A stretch of DNA of 22,893 nucleotides from Herpomyces periplanetae. Taxonomy: Eukaryota > Ascomycota > Laboulbeniomycetes > Herpomycetales > Herpomycetaceae. Position numbers and translations under genes: made by a program. Positions 1-10,001 of the stretch are shown piece by piece; positions within the stretch are counted from its first letter, which is position 1; the number at the start of each line of letters is the position of its first letter. Under the pieces are notes generated by a model. The model saw nothing but the letters and a program-made list of their open reading frames with translations. It did no database searches and had not been told where the DNA came from. The DNA is taken from contig WMKJ01000157.1 in the NCBI GenBank assembly GCA_009733715.1, forward strand, positions 1 through 22,893, read 5' to 3'.

Positions 1-34
1 GGAAGCTTCAGGTGAATTGGATGGTCTTGTGTGA
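1..34 (+). CDS. Possible 3' end of a plus-strand gene (very weak)
   Basis: Ten codons are open from base 2 to a TGA at 32-34 and read EASGELDGLV, a composition more typical of coding than of the AT-rich spacer that follows. A second frame (3-77) is also open, so this could be chance. No function can be given from so short a piece. Confidence 0.15.
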   Translation, partial: EASGELDGLV

Positions 35-1595
35 CTCTTTCGTAAATATATTTTACGGTATTTCCGCAGCTCCTTGAGTTTATACTTTGATACATACTAC
101 AGAAATTCTGACCTGATTGATTTCCTGGATGAAAGGAGATCTCATCGTCCCAAAGTTTGTTAATGGTTACGGAATTATCCTTTTAGTTCTGGAATGTGCT
201 ATAAAAATTACGCTATTTTTTGGGGATTGAAATCCATGTAGCTATATGGGTTAGGATGATTTTTTTTGTTGCCATAGTTCATGTAGATGCCCTACTGCTG
301 ATTGTTATGTTTGCAAATTGTTTGATAACCTTATTTTCTCCCATTAGTAATAAATGAAGGGTTTTATATTTTTATAACATGAAATTCTAAACGTAATATT
401 GTTATTGGGTATACTTACGGTGTTCATGACTAGTAAATGTGAAAGGATCTATACCATTGCGAACTCAAAGTTTGTGCTATAAGAAAAAGTAAAAAGAAGA
501 GTATGACATGCGAATATCAAGTGAAAGGTAATTACTTGGTAGAAATTGACTTTTTACAAAATTATTTTTCCAAGCTTCAAGAGGCTCCAGTATATTTAAC
601 CTTGAGTAGGTATTCCTTTATCGGGCGATACTATTCATATATGAATGAAACAGCCACAGTACCGATATAATGACTGTCTGCTTGCAGAAGAATGGTAAAC
701 AATGAGATGGACTTTAGGAATAACAATAATACATAAGCAAGAAAACGAACAAGAGACACAGGATACAAGGAAAAGTAGACCAAAGAAAATTATCTAAAAT
801 TAAAACAATAGCTAAAGAGATAAAAAGTAAAGTTAGAGGAAAATCACAACTACATACAAAAGTGAAAAGACTTGATAAATATGGAAGATTTTGCAAAAGG
901 AAGAAGTTTAACCAGAGTGTAAACAACCTATTGTACAATTATTAAGTAAAGGAAAGCCAAATTACTGCAAATAAAAGGAAAAAAGAAGATTGCCAGCCTC
1001 AAGAAAAACGAGAAAATGGAAGAAAACTGGTGTACTTAAGTAGTTGAAAAGTTAAGAAATAGTCAGGCCAAAAACATTAATTTCTGTTATTTCAAATGGA
1101 TGAAAGATCAACTTTGTAGTACTAGCAATTAACGGCATATTTAACAACCTCATGGAATAAACAAATACGATTACAAATAGCCGCTAGCAATTACTCAATG
1201 GGAGAGAGTAGTTTGCTCGTTGTAATAAGAAACGAGTAATATTTGGACATGTTAAACAGTGTTTCATCAACAGTCGGAATCCGCTAGAAGGTCAGGGATG
1301 CCGCTTTCTATCAAGACAGTGTTATGACTAAACGACAATAGTCAAGCATTTGCTGAGAGGATCCGCCAAGTAATACGTCATGGGAATAGAGCACATGTCT
1401 GCCGTAAAAGTCCGCCACCCTTCAAGTCACGTGGAAGGAACGCAGGGCTACCGAATTAACCGGCAACTTTTAGCGTCGCATGAATTTCTCAAGAACAGTT
1501 AGATCTGATCACATGATGTATACAGATACTCATGTCTCACCTGAAAAAATAATAAAATGTTGCAATCCATATGAAAATAATACAAGTAGCTTTTC
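35..1595. other. Gene-free AT-rich spacer
   Basis: I see no gene here. The stretch 660-1080 is strongly purine-rich on the plus strand. That explains both a hydrophobic minus-strand frame (714-938) and a Met-less, Lys/Arg-rich plus-strand frame (730-945, about 71 codons). Neither has a start context, motif or partner exon that would support a gene. Bases 1200-1500 are a little richer in G+C and may be the worn upstream part of the repeat copy that begins near 1600. Confidence 0.5.
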
Positions 1596-1599
1596 ATTA

Positions 1600-2560
1600 G
1601 TTATGATTCAAGGGTGTACTACAATGTTCTAACAATCGCAGAAAGCAATGTCGTGAAACATCATGCCTTAATTAAATAAGCATGCAAGTAAATATGCTGT
1701 TTGCACATATTGCAGTTACGAATGACACAATCCGCGCGAGTTAGCTATCCTATTGAATTGTGTCTCAAATGATATCATGATTCAGATATTACATAAACTA
1801 ATGTCAAGATGCTCATAAACCAAAATGGGTAGCTTTTTAGTCTTCGTGATGCAAACATAAATTATACTAACATTTTTTACTTCCCAGAAAATATCATTTA
1901 GACATTTTTTGAGAAACGTAGTGTATTGTGTTGCAAGATCTTGCTACTATCCCATGGAAATTACAGAAAGCAATAATGTGATATTTCACGTTTAAATTGA
2001 ATGATCATACGCGAAAATGTGCTATTGGCATATGCAATGAATGTGGAAGCACTCAAACATATTCATTATGATAGCAGAACACTGATTTCGATTGTGATTG
2101 CAATTACTAATTGCTCTATAATGTCACCATATGAAAATCTAATGGAATGACTTGGTAAAATGTTCACGTAAATATGGTGGAGATGAGTAGTACTCAAATT
2201 AAATTGACTTGGAGATTTCATATATTCAAGGTGTCTGAGATTCCAGAGATGATAACTAAGATATCGAGTGATCATTTATCTTTAATCTTCCATTTTCTTA
2301 ATATTCTTGTTCAGCCATTGATATAAATACGAATACATGCTCTTTGTGTGTTGTTTAATTGATCTGTAACTATATTTTTTGTATATACAGAATTGATATG
2401 AAATTATTGCTGTGCATGTTGGATTGTTGTTATGTCTACTATGTAGAGTTGATTTTACACAGTATGTTTTTTGAAATTGTTATAGCTACTTTACCCAAAA
2501 TTACAACCATATTACCTAATTGTCTCGTAAACTCTGACACGAGCAAGAGCACGTAACACC
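1600..2560 (+). repeat. Dispersed repeat family, copy 1 (plus orientation)
   Basis: This segment aligns by eye with the copies at 6230-7030 (+) and 7140-8200 (-). Shared anchors in the same order are CCAGAAAATATC at 1884-1895, an AGAAAGCAAT block near 1963, a block around 2160-2250, and a block around 2380-2520. Identity looks like roughly 60 percent with small gaps, so the copies are old. In the 2180-2250 block the plus strand reads TQIKLTW...IFK....IP, matching the same frame in the other copies, but stops are frequent elsewhere. The family is not one I recognise. An earlier block (1600-1850) repeats the AGAAAGCAAT to TGCAATGAATG segment about 326 bases upstream, which suggests an internal duplication. 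Ends are approximate. Confidence 0.6.
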
Positions 2561-3440
2561 AGGCAATGCAGATTCTGATACCTAATATAATGATTACTCG
2601 CTTATTTCTTATTGTACTAAGAGGAAAGGTGGATTATTTGGATTTGCACAACTCAGAATATCAATTTGTATGATTTTGTCAGGGAGTTGCAAGTCCTCAA
2701 CAAGTTGAAGCATAAAACCTTCCAGCTAACTGAGATTTTTAAAATACTATTAACTCGATTTTATGATAGCTGGCAGTGTGAATTAGAATATATATTCAAA
2801 CCTTTATGGATATATGTTTGACGTCGAAAATACTGCTTCACCATCCAGAGAATCGCGGATTAATGTAAAAATACACGCTCTTAAACAATTACCACCATAT
2901 TAGAGCAGAAGTTGTAAATATTATCTACGTTGTCTCGTTATCTAGAAATGTTAGGAGCGATTACATGGATATATTAGAAGTATGCCTACAAATCTTTAAT
3001 GCTATTGTACTTTTGCATGAACTATTAAAATATGATGTCTATATATAATGTAACAAAATCTCATCTTTGTTTGTATTTTGCACACTTCTATTTTTTTTCT
3101 TGTATATTTCGCTTCGAATTTACTTGTATTTCTTTTGGATTTTTTGTTTTATGCCTGTACAATATTGTTGCTGGCCATCTGTTAACAATTTGACTGTAAT
3201 ACTACACGGTTGGCTAATGCAGACAGATAAAGGTCACATACATAATTTTGTAGCCTTATGGCACCTCATGGTAAACTGTAGTTTTGGTCGTATATAAATT
3301 GCTAAGCCTGATCCTAATGGCTACTTCCGCCTACGGATTGAGATATTTCGATCGATTTCGCTGTTTTTTAACAGATTCTTTTTGATCTCAGGCTAAGGAA
3401 AAGATTCCTTTTATAAATGAAATTATAGACTACGATCATT
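2561..3440. other. Gene-free AT-rich spacer
   Basis: I see no gene, RNA or clear repeat boundary here. A 76-residue plus-strand frame at 3067-3297 is rich in Phe, Leu and Tyr because the strand is T-rich. It has no motif, no signal-peptide pattern and no neighbouring exon. Confidence 0.5.
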
Positions 3441-3860
3441 AAACTTGATTTGTCAAATAATGTGGAGAATGTAAAAGTGAATAAGACCATTGAATGATTA
3501 GAGAGTAACCTCGAAATTTCTAAGATCAAAATAAAAAAATTAACGATATCTATTCTGAATGGAAGAATATCAGCAAGATCTTGGTAAAGATTTTCATCTT
3601 AATCAGTTAGACGAAAATTCATGCACACCAAAATATCCCATATTCGAATTACTTTCTCAATATAATATGAATGAATCAGCATACAATATACATAATTGGT
3701 CCAAATTAAGCAGCTGAATAAGCATTAATAATTGGTAATCCTGTCTTATGTGGGACAAGCGAGAAATGCTAAATCTTCAATCAGTAGCTACAATAACATT
3801 CTCAATTCTGCACTAATTAATTTAGAGTATTATTCGGGGACTTTCATACACGGCAAAAAC
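3440..3860 (+). pseudogene. Coding-like, fragmented sequence of unknown origin
   Basis: On the plus strand this stretch has short pieces whose amino-acid composition looks like protein rather than random AT-rich DNA: a charged, Lys/Glu-rich piece near 3465-3540, a 52-codon frame with its own ATG (3559-3717), and a further open piece after it in another frame. No piece carries a motif I recognise. The likely reading is a decayed gene or an old mobile-element remnant. It could also be chance, or a multi-exon gene with splice sites I failed to place. Confidence 0.25.
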
Positions 3861-5055
3861 AATATGGTTTAGCCAGCTTCGTAAGTGGGTGGATAGAATA
3901 AATTTTGTCAACCCCATCTGACATTAGCAATCCTGACTCGAACTCCATTTATTTATATTATCATTATTTTATATTATTTTAAAGAGTCTGTATAATGCAT
4001 TTCGATGTTTTAGACTGTTAACATACATGAGAATTGCATATATATTGCAATATATCTTCCCGTGGATTTTATCACCAAAACATGTAATTAGCTTAAAAGT
4101 AGTCTCGTGCCTCCAATATCCCATAACGATTTGCTCAAGTTTTGCTTTAATGATCCCGGCTCAGCTTCTCGATGATTGAAAGATAAAGATAACCACTAGT
4201 CGGGGAAGTCCATTTTATAACTCAATAGATAAGTCGATATCCATGTTATATTTACCTTTTGAGTTTCACATTTGAAAAATACGTTAAGAAACTGAAACCT
4301 TTACCATCCTATTTATAAAATACGAAAATCCTAAAATAATATTTCAAACATCTCAATTGGGAAAAAAATTAAAGATTTTAGGGCGGTTGCAGATAAATGG
4401 AAAATATTCTCTCCTTTGTCCATAAAGCAGCATTACTAATCTGAGTTGCTAAGTTGGTCCCACAATGATCTCTAATTTTTCATTATTTTGCAATGACTTA
4501 TAGTAACTGTTATATATGGTTTAGAAAACATGTTTTTTTGAATCACCATGTAGTGTGGTCACCTTCTAGTTTTTTGAAACACCTTTTTGGTCTCTAGATC
4601 TACACAAAATCTGTAAGCGATTGAATAACCTTTTACGGAATAATGGATTTTAGTCACTACCTGGTAAATCTGGTGATGTTCATTTTATAACTTCAGCATA
4701 TTACCGAAAAAGGAAATAATATATTCTTTATTTTTTTACTTGACTTAATTTTTCAAATCTGCCATATGTCTAAAGTTGTTTGGAGATTTTAATTGTAATT
4801 AAATACCTTTTCTATAAAATAATTTTTCCAGTACCAGAAATGTGATTAACTTTTTCAATTAGGAGGTTATTCAATTTCTCGAATTTGGCTCTATATTTAG
4901 CAATTTACAGATTTAAAATTAGAGTGCTGAAATACGTTATGAACTATGAAATAGTCTTGGAACTTCATTTCGCAAAGATCTAGGTAATTCGAGCCGCTTA
5001 TTTTTTTGTTTTGAGGCCCTTGATCCCCTTTCATATGACTTACCATATTATACCA
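3861..5055. other. Gene-free AT-rich spacer
   Basis: No gene is supported. Two short stretches resemble each other (about 4194-4225 and 4654-4690, sharing a CATTTTATAACT core after a CACTA...GG element), hinting at another worn repeat about 460 bases apart. The evidence is too thin for a separate call. Confidence 0.45.
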
Positions 5056-5059
5056 CTGA

Positions 5060-5700
5060 GAATGTCAATGCTAATGACCTTCTTTAGGTTCAGCATGATT
5101 GTACCTGACCAAAAGATAATTATTCCAATTGCTAGTGCTAGTGGTGTTCGCAAAGATATATCCAGCATTCTATGCTTTACTTTGCAACTTGGCGTAGTTT
5201 ACATCGTAGAAAAAAGCACAAGATAATGTAAATATGCAAGCATAGCAACAACTACAAATTTAGCGTTACCAAGATAAAATAACTACAAGTAAACAACTTA
5301 AATTTTTAGTGAGATATGCAAAACAAGATTGATCCCCGAACATCCAGATATTGAGGGAATCCAAGCCACTTTAAATACTAATACAACTAAGTAAAAGACT
5401 CGACCAAGTTCATACTTAATTAAATTTTTGCTTTGTATTCCCAGCCTGAGCCGCTTCTCCTTCTTCGAGATTAGCCCATCAACTACTGACTGTAGCCTCA
5501 GCTTAACAGCTAGGACTGCTCCAATTTTGCACATGCAAACAGCATAAATGCCCATGTCGTTTTCTCAAGAGGCAGGTTAATTGCAATTCAGTTATTTTCA
5601 AGTACCGCTAATTACAATACTCGTAGCAAATTTGGTATACTTTGAGTAATATTCAGAAGCTAGGACAACACAATCGAACTTTAAGTATTTTCTGGTAAGG
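5060..5700 (-). repeat. Dispersed repeat family, copy 2 (minus orientation)
   Basis: Read on the minus strand, this contains the family anchors in order: CCAGAAAATA (5695-5686), a TATGCTGTTTGCA block near 5540 shared with the block at 1690-1700, the GTATTTAAAG block near 5378-5369 followed by GATTCC and TGGA, and a TTTTGGTCAGGTA block near 5130-5110. It is the most diverged of the four copies. An 85-codon frame (5298-5555) crosses it and carries the family VFK....IP pattern. I do not regard that frame as a working gene, because it has no partner exons and the other copies are interrupted here. Ends are approximate. Confidence 0.45.
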
Positions 5701-6229
5701 GTAACCTAGAACCCAGCCAAGACGATTGACGCTTAGCTAGCAAAGCTAACTGCTCTAAATGGCAGGTGCTTTGTTTTCATTCATGAAGTACTCCAGAAAG
5801 AGTAGTTCACGCCCCAACGTTTCCATATTCTGGATGGAAATGATACTTGTGATGCAGAGGCCAGCTTGTTAGTTCTCACTTGACGAGCACTACATAAGCC
5901 CTGCTATGTTTGTACGATCTGTGTAAAGTTATCTAAGTACATGAGAATAGTAATGAATTAGAGCTAACAAGAGCAAGGCGAAAAAAACATAACAGTAGAG
6001 CATGCCGATCGCGACATTACTTCGCAACAATATCAGAACAATGTGAAAATGAACAAAGGCATGTAATTGTACAGTAGGGAATGCAACATAAAGACTACCT
6101 AAACTGAAATGGAAAAATTGCGTTATATCTACTTCTGAATAAGAAATTATAGGCAAGGTCTCGATAAATTTTGCTATCGTGGTGAAGTAAAAGAAAACTC
6201 AACACACTCTCTCAAATTTCTTAACCAGT
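5701..6229. other. Spacer between head-to-head repeat copies
   Basis: No gene is supported. The block contains a short perfect inverted repeat, TTAGCT-AGCAA-AGCTAA, near 5733-5749, which could fold as a small hairpin. A hydrophobic minus-strand frame of 75 codons at 5929-6156 has no recognisable motif, and its surroundings may be worn upstream sequence of the copy at 5060-5700. Confidence 0.4.
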
Positions 6230-7030
6230 AGAATTTTGATGAGCTCGTGCATGACAGAAATTAGCCATCAATGTGAAACTGAATAAGCATGATTGAAAAG
6301 TCATTGATATTTTATGTGAGCTAAGCGAAAAATGGTTATTCATTGTTTAGTATCTGCTATAACGTCTCTCATTCAGCGCCAATTGAGATGGTTCAAGTGT
6401 CATTTAAAAACTTTCGCCAATGGAAACACAATGAAGTATCTGCTTGCTAGCGCATTATTTCAGTTCCACATTTTAACAATAAGAAGCAATGTCAGTATGG
6501 CTAATACTCTAATTGAATTTTCATGTGTGGAAATGTACTGTACGAACACGCAGTGAGTAGTGTTGCACTTAAGCACTTTTAAGATGATATTAGGGCAATG
6601 AGTTTGATTTTTAAAGGTATCATAATGACATAATTCGGTATAGTAGCCTCATGATATATACACGTGGAAATGGCCGAGATAAATAGGACACGAATACAGT
6701 TGGCTTGGTCAGTTTGTGTATTTAAGATATCCGATATCTCCATGATAACTAGGATCCAAATGATTAATCTGTTTATGTTTTGTTCCTGTTTAAATTATCT
6801 CCATTGGATAACAGCTGCGTCTACCATTGCTTATCTGTTATATTACCTTAGGACCTTATCTTTGTCTGTTCGACACTGATTATTGTATTTTTATTGTGCT
6901 CGTTTGATTGTCTCCCTATCTGCTTTGTAGATTTGGTATTGTATAGTACTTAGTTTGAAGCAACTGTAACCACTTTATCCATTTTGTTGATATTTACGCT
7001 TGTACACCCAAGTAAACATAGGTACAACGA
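6230..7030 (+). repeat. Dispersed repeat family, copy 3 (plus orientation)
   Basis: Anchors in order on the plus strand: AGAAGCAATGTCAG near 6482, a GGAAATGTACTGTACGAACA block near 6530, CACGTGGAAATGGCCGAGAT at 6661-6680 leading into the GTATTTAAGATATC block near 6718, the GACACTGATTATTG block near 6873, and a final GTACACCCAAG near 7002-7012. These line up with copy 1 and, inverted, with the copy at 7140-8200. Most codon differences in the TRIQLAW...VFK segment are purine transitions. The copy ends tail-to-tail with the next one across about 110 bases. Ends are approximate. Confidence 0.55.
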
Positions 7031-7139
7031 AAGACGAGTGTAACGCTTTAGCCTATTTGTTACTTGAGATACTCAATACGAGCACGATAACTTTAAAATG
7101 GTGATAATTGTTGCACACGCTTACTACACGTATTAGGGT

Positions 7140-8200
7140 GTACTTGGTGAACAGGCAATGCAGTTGTGATTACGGGTGAAGTAGCTACAACTACTATAAA
7201 CCTCACATTGTGCAGAATCTACTCGACAAAGTAGACAGGGCGAGAGCCCAAGAAGCACAGTATAATACCAATATCAGTGTCTACCAGACCAAAAATCTGG
7301 TTCCAAACTAATTCACAACAGACAAATAGTAAGCAGTCGTCGCTATATTAACAGCTGAACAAGAAACAAAAGATAAAATAAAGATGTTCCCCAAAATTCC
7401 AGTTGTTATTGGAATCTTGAATGCTTTAAATACACGATATGGCCAATTTAACTTCATCCGGGCCCGGCTTATCTTGGTTATCTTCACGTCTATAGTTTTA
7501 CCAGGTCGCTCCACTGGATTTTCATAGCATCACATTGTGATACAATTAGCAACTGCAGTTATAATCAAAATCAGTGTTCTCGTTTCATCACGGATGCGTT
7601 TAAATACTCTAACACTCATTGAATGTGCCAACAGCTCATTTCCGCCCATATTCATTCGATTTGGACGTGAGATATCATGGCATTGCTTCCGGCAATTTCC
7701 ATAAGACTGTAGTAAGCCCTTGCAGCAGGCTACACAATGTTTCTCAGGAAATATCCAACTGATATTTTCTGGCAAGTGGCAATTATCACCATAATGCTTT
7801 AGTCCTGCGTCTTGAATACTGAACAGCTGTCTACTTTTTCTTGATGTGTATCATGGCATTTGACTACGTATTCTCTAAATCACTCCATCAACTAAGATGC
7901 AATTCAGCAGGTTAGTTAGCCCCTTGCGTAGATTTTGTTACCTTCATTTCTACCAGAATGATCCGCACCATTCGGGGTCTGCTCAGCAAATACATGCCAC
8001 GAGTGATTTCCTCAACATTATGTTACTTAAAATAACTATTTTGACGTTTCCTTCTGTTCTCTTGACGGTACAAAGTGTTGAAGTTGAGTATTTGATTTTT
8101 TACTTTATAATAGATACTACCTTCAGCGGTATTCCTCTGCTCCGTTTGGAGGATAGAGTGGGAATTGAAAGCGCTTATTTGGTGCGTCAAGTTCTCACTG
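7140..8200 (-). repeat. Dispersed repeat family, copy 4 (minus orientation, best preserved)
   Basis: On the minus strand the anchors are CCAGAAAATATC (7772-7761), CCGGAAGCAATGCCATGATA near 7695-7675, the RARMKLNW...VFK....IP segment (about 7465-7405), a GATTTTTGGTCTGGTAGACA block near 7300-7280, and GTACACCCTAA near 7145-7134. It is the least AT-rich copy and the least interrupted, with two consecutive open frames (7775-7530 and 7514-7308). Upstream sequence to about 8000-8200 also matches the upstream part of copy 1. No conserved domain was recognised. A repeat whose ancestor may have been coding is a reasonable guess; a known family name is not. Confidence 0.55.
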
Positions 8201-8253
8201 ATCAACTATAAATGAGCCCAACTCCGTCTTCCTATCTTCACTCAAGCTAGAGT

Positions 8254-8543
8254 TGTTAGGTGATTATATTTCGCATGTTTTGGTATGTTACCGTAAACTT
8301 TTCTTTCCGCCCAGTCTCCTCTAACTTATGTCTAAACTCCACCCTCTATATAATTGCGCGTTCCTTTTATTTTTTATTTTTTTTGTAACCTATGGATCTG
8401 TCTTAAAGTTTGAAAGCTTCCCTCGTCCATCAACGTCTTTATGTATCACTTGCTCGTTTTGGGTTGTTCTCTTTTAAATACAGTTCATTTTCCCGCCTTC
8501 CGCTCTATTGCAAGCAGAGTATCCCTATGTTGATGTCGTAACA
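8254..8543 (+). mobile_element. Probable solo LTR, Ty1/copia-like, old
   Basis: The 290-base segment starts TGTTAG and ends GTAACA, giving a five-base inverted terminal repeat TGTTA/TAACA of the TG...CA type used by LTR elements. A TATATAA box lies at 8347-8353, about 94 bases in, followed by a pyrimidine-rich stretch, as in fungal LTR promoters. No second LTR, primer-binding site or internal gene was seen beside it, and the flanking bases do not form a clear target-site duplication, so it is an old solo LTR at best. The copia assignment is inference from length and ends. Confidence 0.35.
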
Positions 8544-9415
8544 GTATCCTTTACATATTGCTAGCATTGACTACTCAAGGGATATAGCTTCAGGGTATAA
8601 TACAATGGAGAGTCTTTTTGAGAGTTGTATAAAAACTTCCGGTTAAAAGTTGAGGGTGAGTTGGAAAAAATTAATCATATTTCTTTTCTTCCTAGATTTA
8701 TAAATATTTCCTCTCTCAAAGTAAATACCCGAGGTCTCTTATGTCTCATAGGCATGTACAAAAGGTATATGTATTTTTAAAAGAAATATTTGGAATTATA
8801 AGAAATTCAAGCTTCAGACACTCTTCAAATCAGAAATTGATGACGGTTTAAAAAGAAAATTCGGATTCTCCATAAGGGTTTTTTCGAGCAGGCTACAAAA
8901 ATATTTTTCTCTTAATATTTCATTTATTTATTGAGTCATTTTTTTCTTATCCATACAGTTAACTCCTTTTTAATAGAATTTTTAGGTAGTTTGGGGTTTT
9001 GTCTTGTGCATAATTGAGTTTTGAAACTATTAACCATTAAAACACGCTGTATTTCCTTATTGACAGTTTCTTTACTTTGATAATAATGGCCAGTATAGTG
9101 ACGGCAACCTTTCTTAATCTGGAATAGTGTATACGTGGCACGTCAGACCAAATTTGTATTAAATGTTTAAGTTTAAGGCGTAAGTTTAATGAGACCTTAC
9201 TAAAGTTTTCAATAAATCTTTTAAGCATGGAAATTGTAAATTTTGAAGCGTTTTGAACCATACTTTTTATAAGTAAAGACTGCAGTTCTGACCGTTATAA
9301 GCGTTAACCAAAAAGCAATATGATATTATTTTGGTTGTTTTTTCATTGTGTATTTTCTACTCCTAGCCTCATATTTCAGGCAGAATTTCGAATTTTTGCA
9401 GTTGAGTTTCACCAT
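8544..9415. other. Gene-free AT-rich spacer
   Basis: No gene is supported. There are short open pieces on the plus strand around 8790-8930 (charged, coding-like composition) and on the minus strand at 9037-9261 (74 codons, Lys/Arg-rich). No motif or splice pattern ties them together. Confidence 0.4.
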
Positions 9416-9568
9416 ATGAGGCATCCCATGTCTTTGAAACGATGGAGTCGATTTGCCTCAATTGCAGACGACGGTGCTATAGTATTAAAGTTGTTAGACT
9501 CCGCAGAGTGGCACAATGGAATCGACGACGGGATCGATGATAAAACATTAGATGAAATTTCAGCGTAA
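9416..9568 (+). pseudogene. Coding-like fragment of unknown family
   Basis: From the ATG at 9416 the frame reads MRHPMSLKRWSRFASIADDG and continues for a further 30 residues, ending in an acidic GIDDGIDDKTLDEISA tail. Composition and codon variety stand out from the surrounding AT-rich DNA. An in-frame extension to 9320 exists, but TTTTTGCAG just upstream also resembles a splice acceptor. A GTAATA at 9565 could be a donor, yet no acceptor in the right phase leads into the open frame at 9714. I call it a possible gene remnant or an unrecognised exon; no function is proposed. Confidence 0.25.
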
Positions 9569-9713
9569 TAGTTGATTAATTGATATATCAAAATGCATTC
9601 TAACAGCCAAAAGATCAAAATTTAAATTATCCTTTGAAACACTAATGGCTCAGAGTGCACCTGGAAAATGGTGTATGTAGATTTATTAGACAGAATTAGA
9701 TGACTGATTTTAA

Positions 9714-10001
9714 GATTTAGTTGAATATACGCCTTACATTTCGCCCGCTGCGAAAGCTGCAAATTTTTCGCCTAAAAGAAAACCGGTCAGTTATAAAATT
9801 GCGGAGGATGATATAACTCAAAAGTATTTGTTGATGCGCGGAAAATCACAACTTATATTGTTTTGTGAGCGAGAGGGAGAACTTGCTATGAGTTTTGCCC
9901 AAAAGTATTTTCCATGTTGTTATTGGTTTAAGTTATTCGTTATACTGGATGAAGATCCAAAGCCCGTTTATACAAATTTTTCTAATATTTTAATCAAGTA
10001 A
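9714..10001 (+). pseudogene. Open frame without start codon, possible exon or gene remnant
   Basis: A 95-codon frame runs from a stop at 9711 to a TAA at 9999-10001 with balanced amino-acid composition, including SPKRKPVSYKIAEDDITQKY, then a hydrophobic-charged stretch ending DEDPKPVYTNFSNILIK. A possible splice acceptor TTTAG ends at 9720. There is no ATG near its start. Further coding-like pieces follow in other frames as far as about 10650 (for example 10238-10342 and 10460-10642). Together they look like a decayed gene or a gene whose exons I could not assemble with confidence. The family is unknown. Confidence 0.3.

Noticed and set aside
714-938. Hydrophobic 74-codon minus-strand frame, possible membrane protein
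   Set aside because: It comes from a purine-rich plus strand. Leu/Phe content follows base composition, and no other sign of a gene is present.
7897-8211. 104-codon plus-strand frame
   Set aside because: It lies antisense to the best-preserved repeat copy and shows no motif, signal peptide or partner exon. Its openness is explained by base composition.
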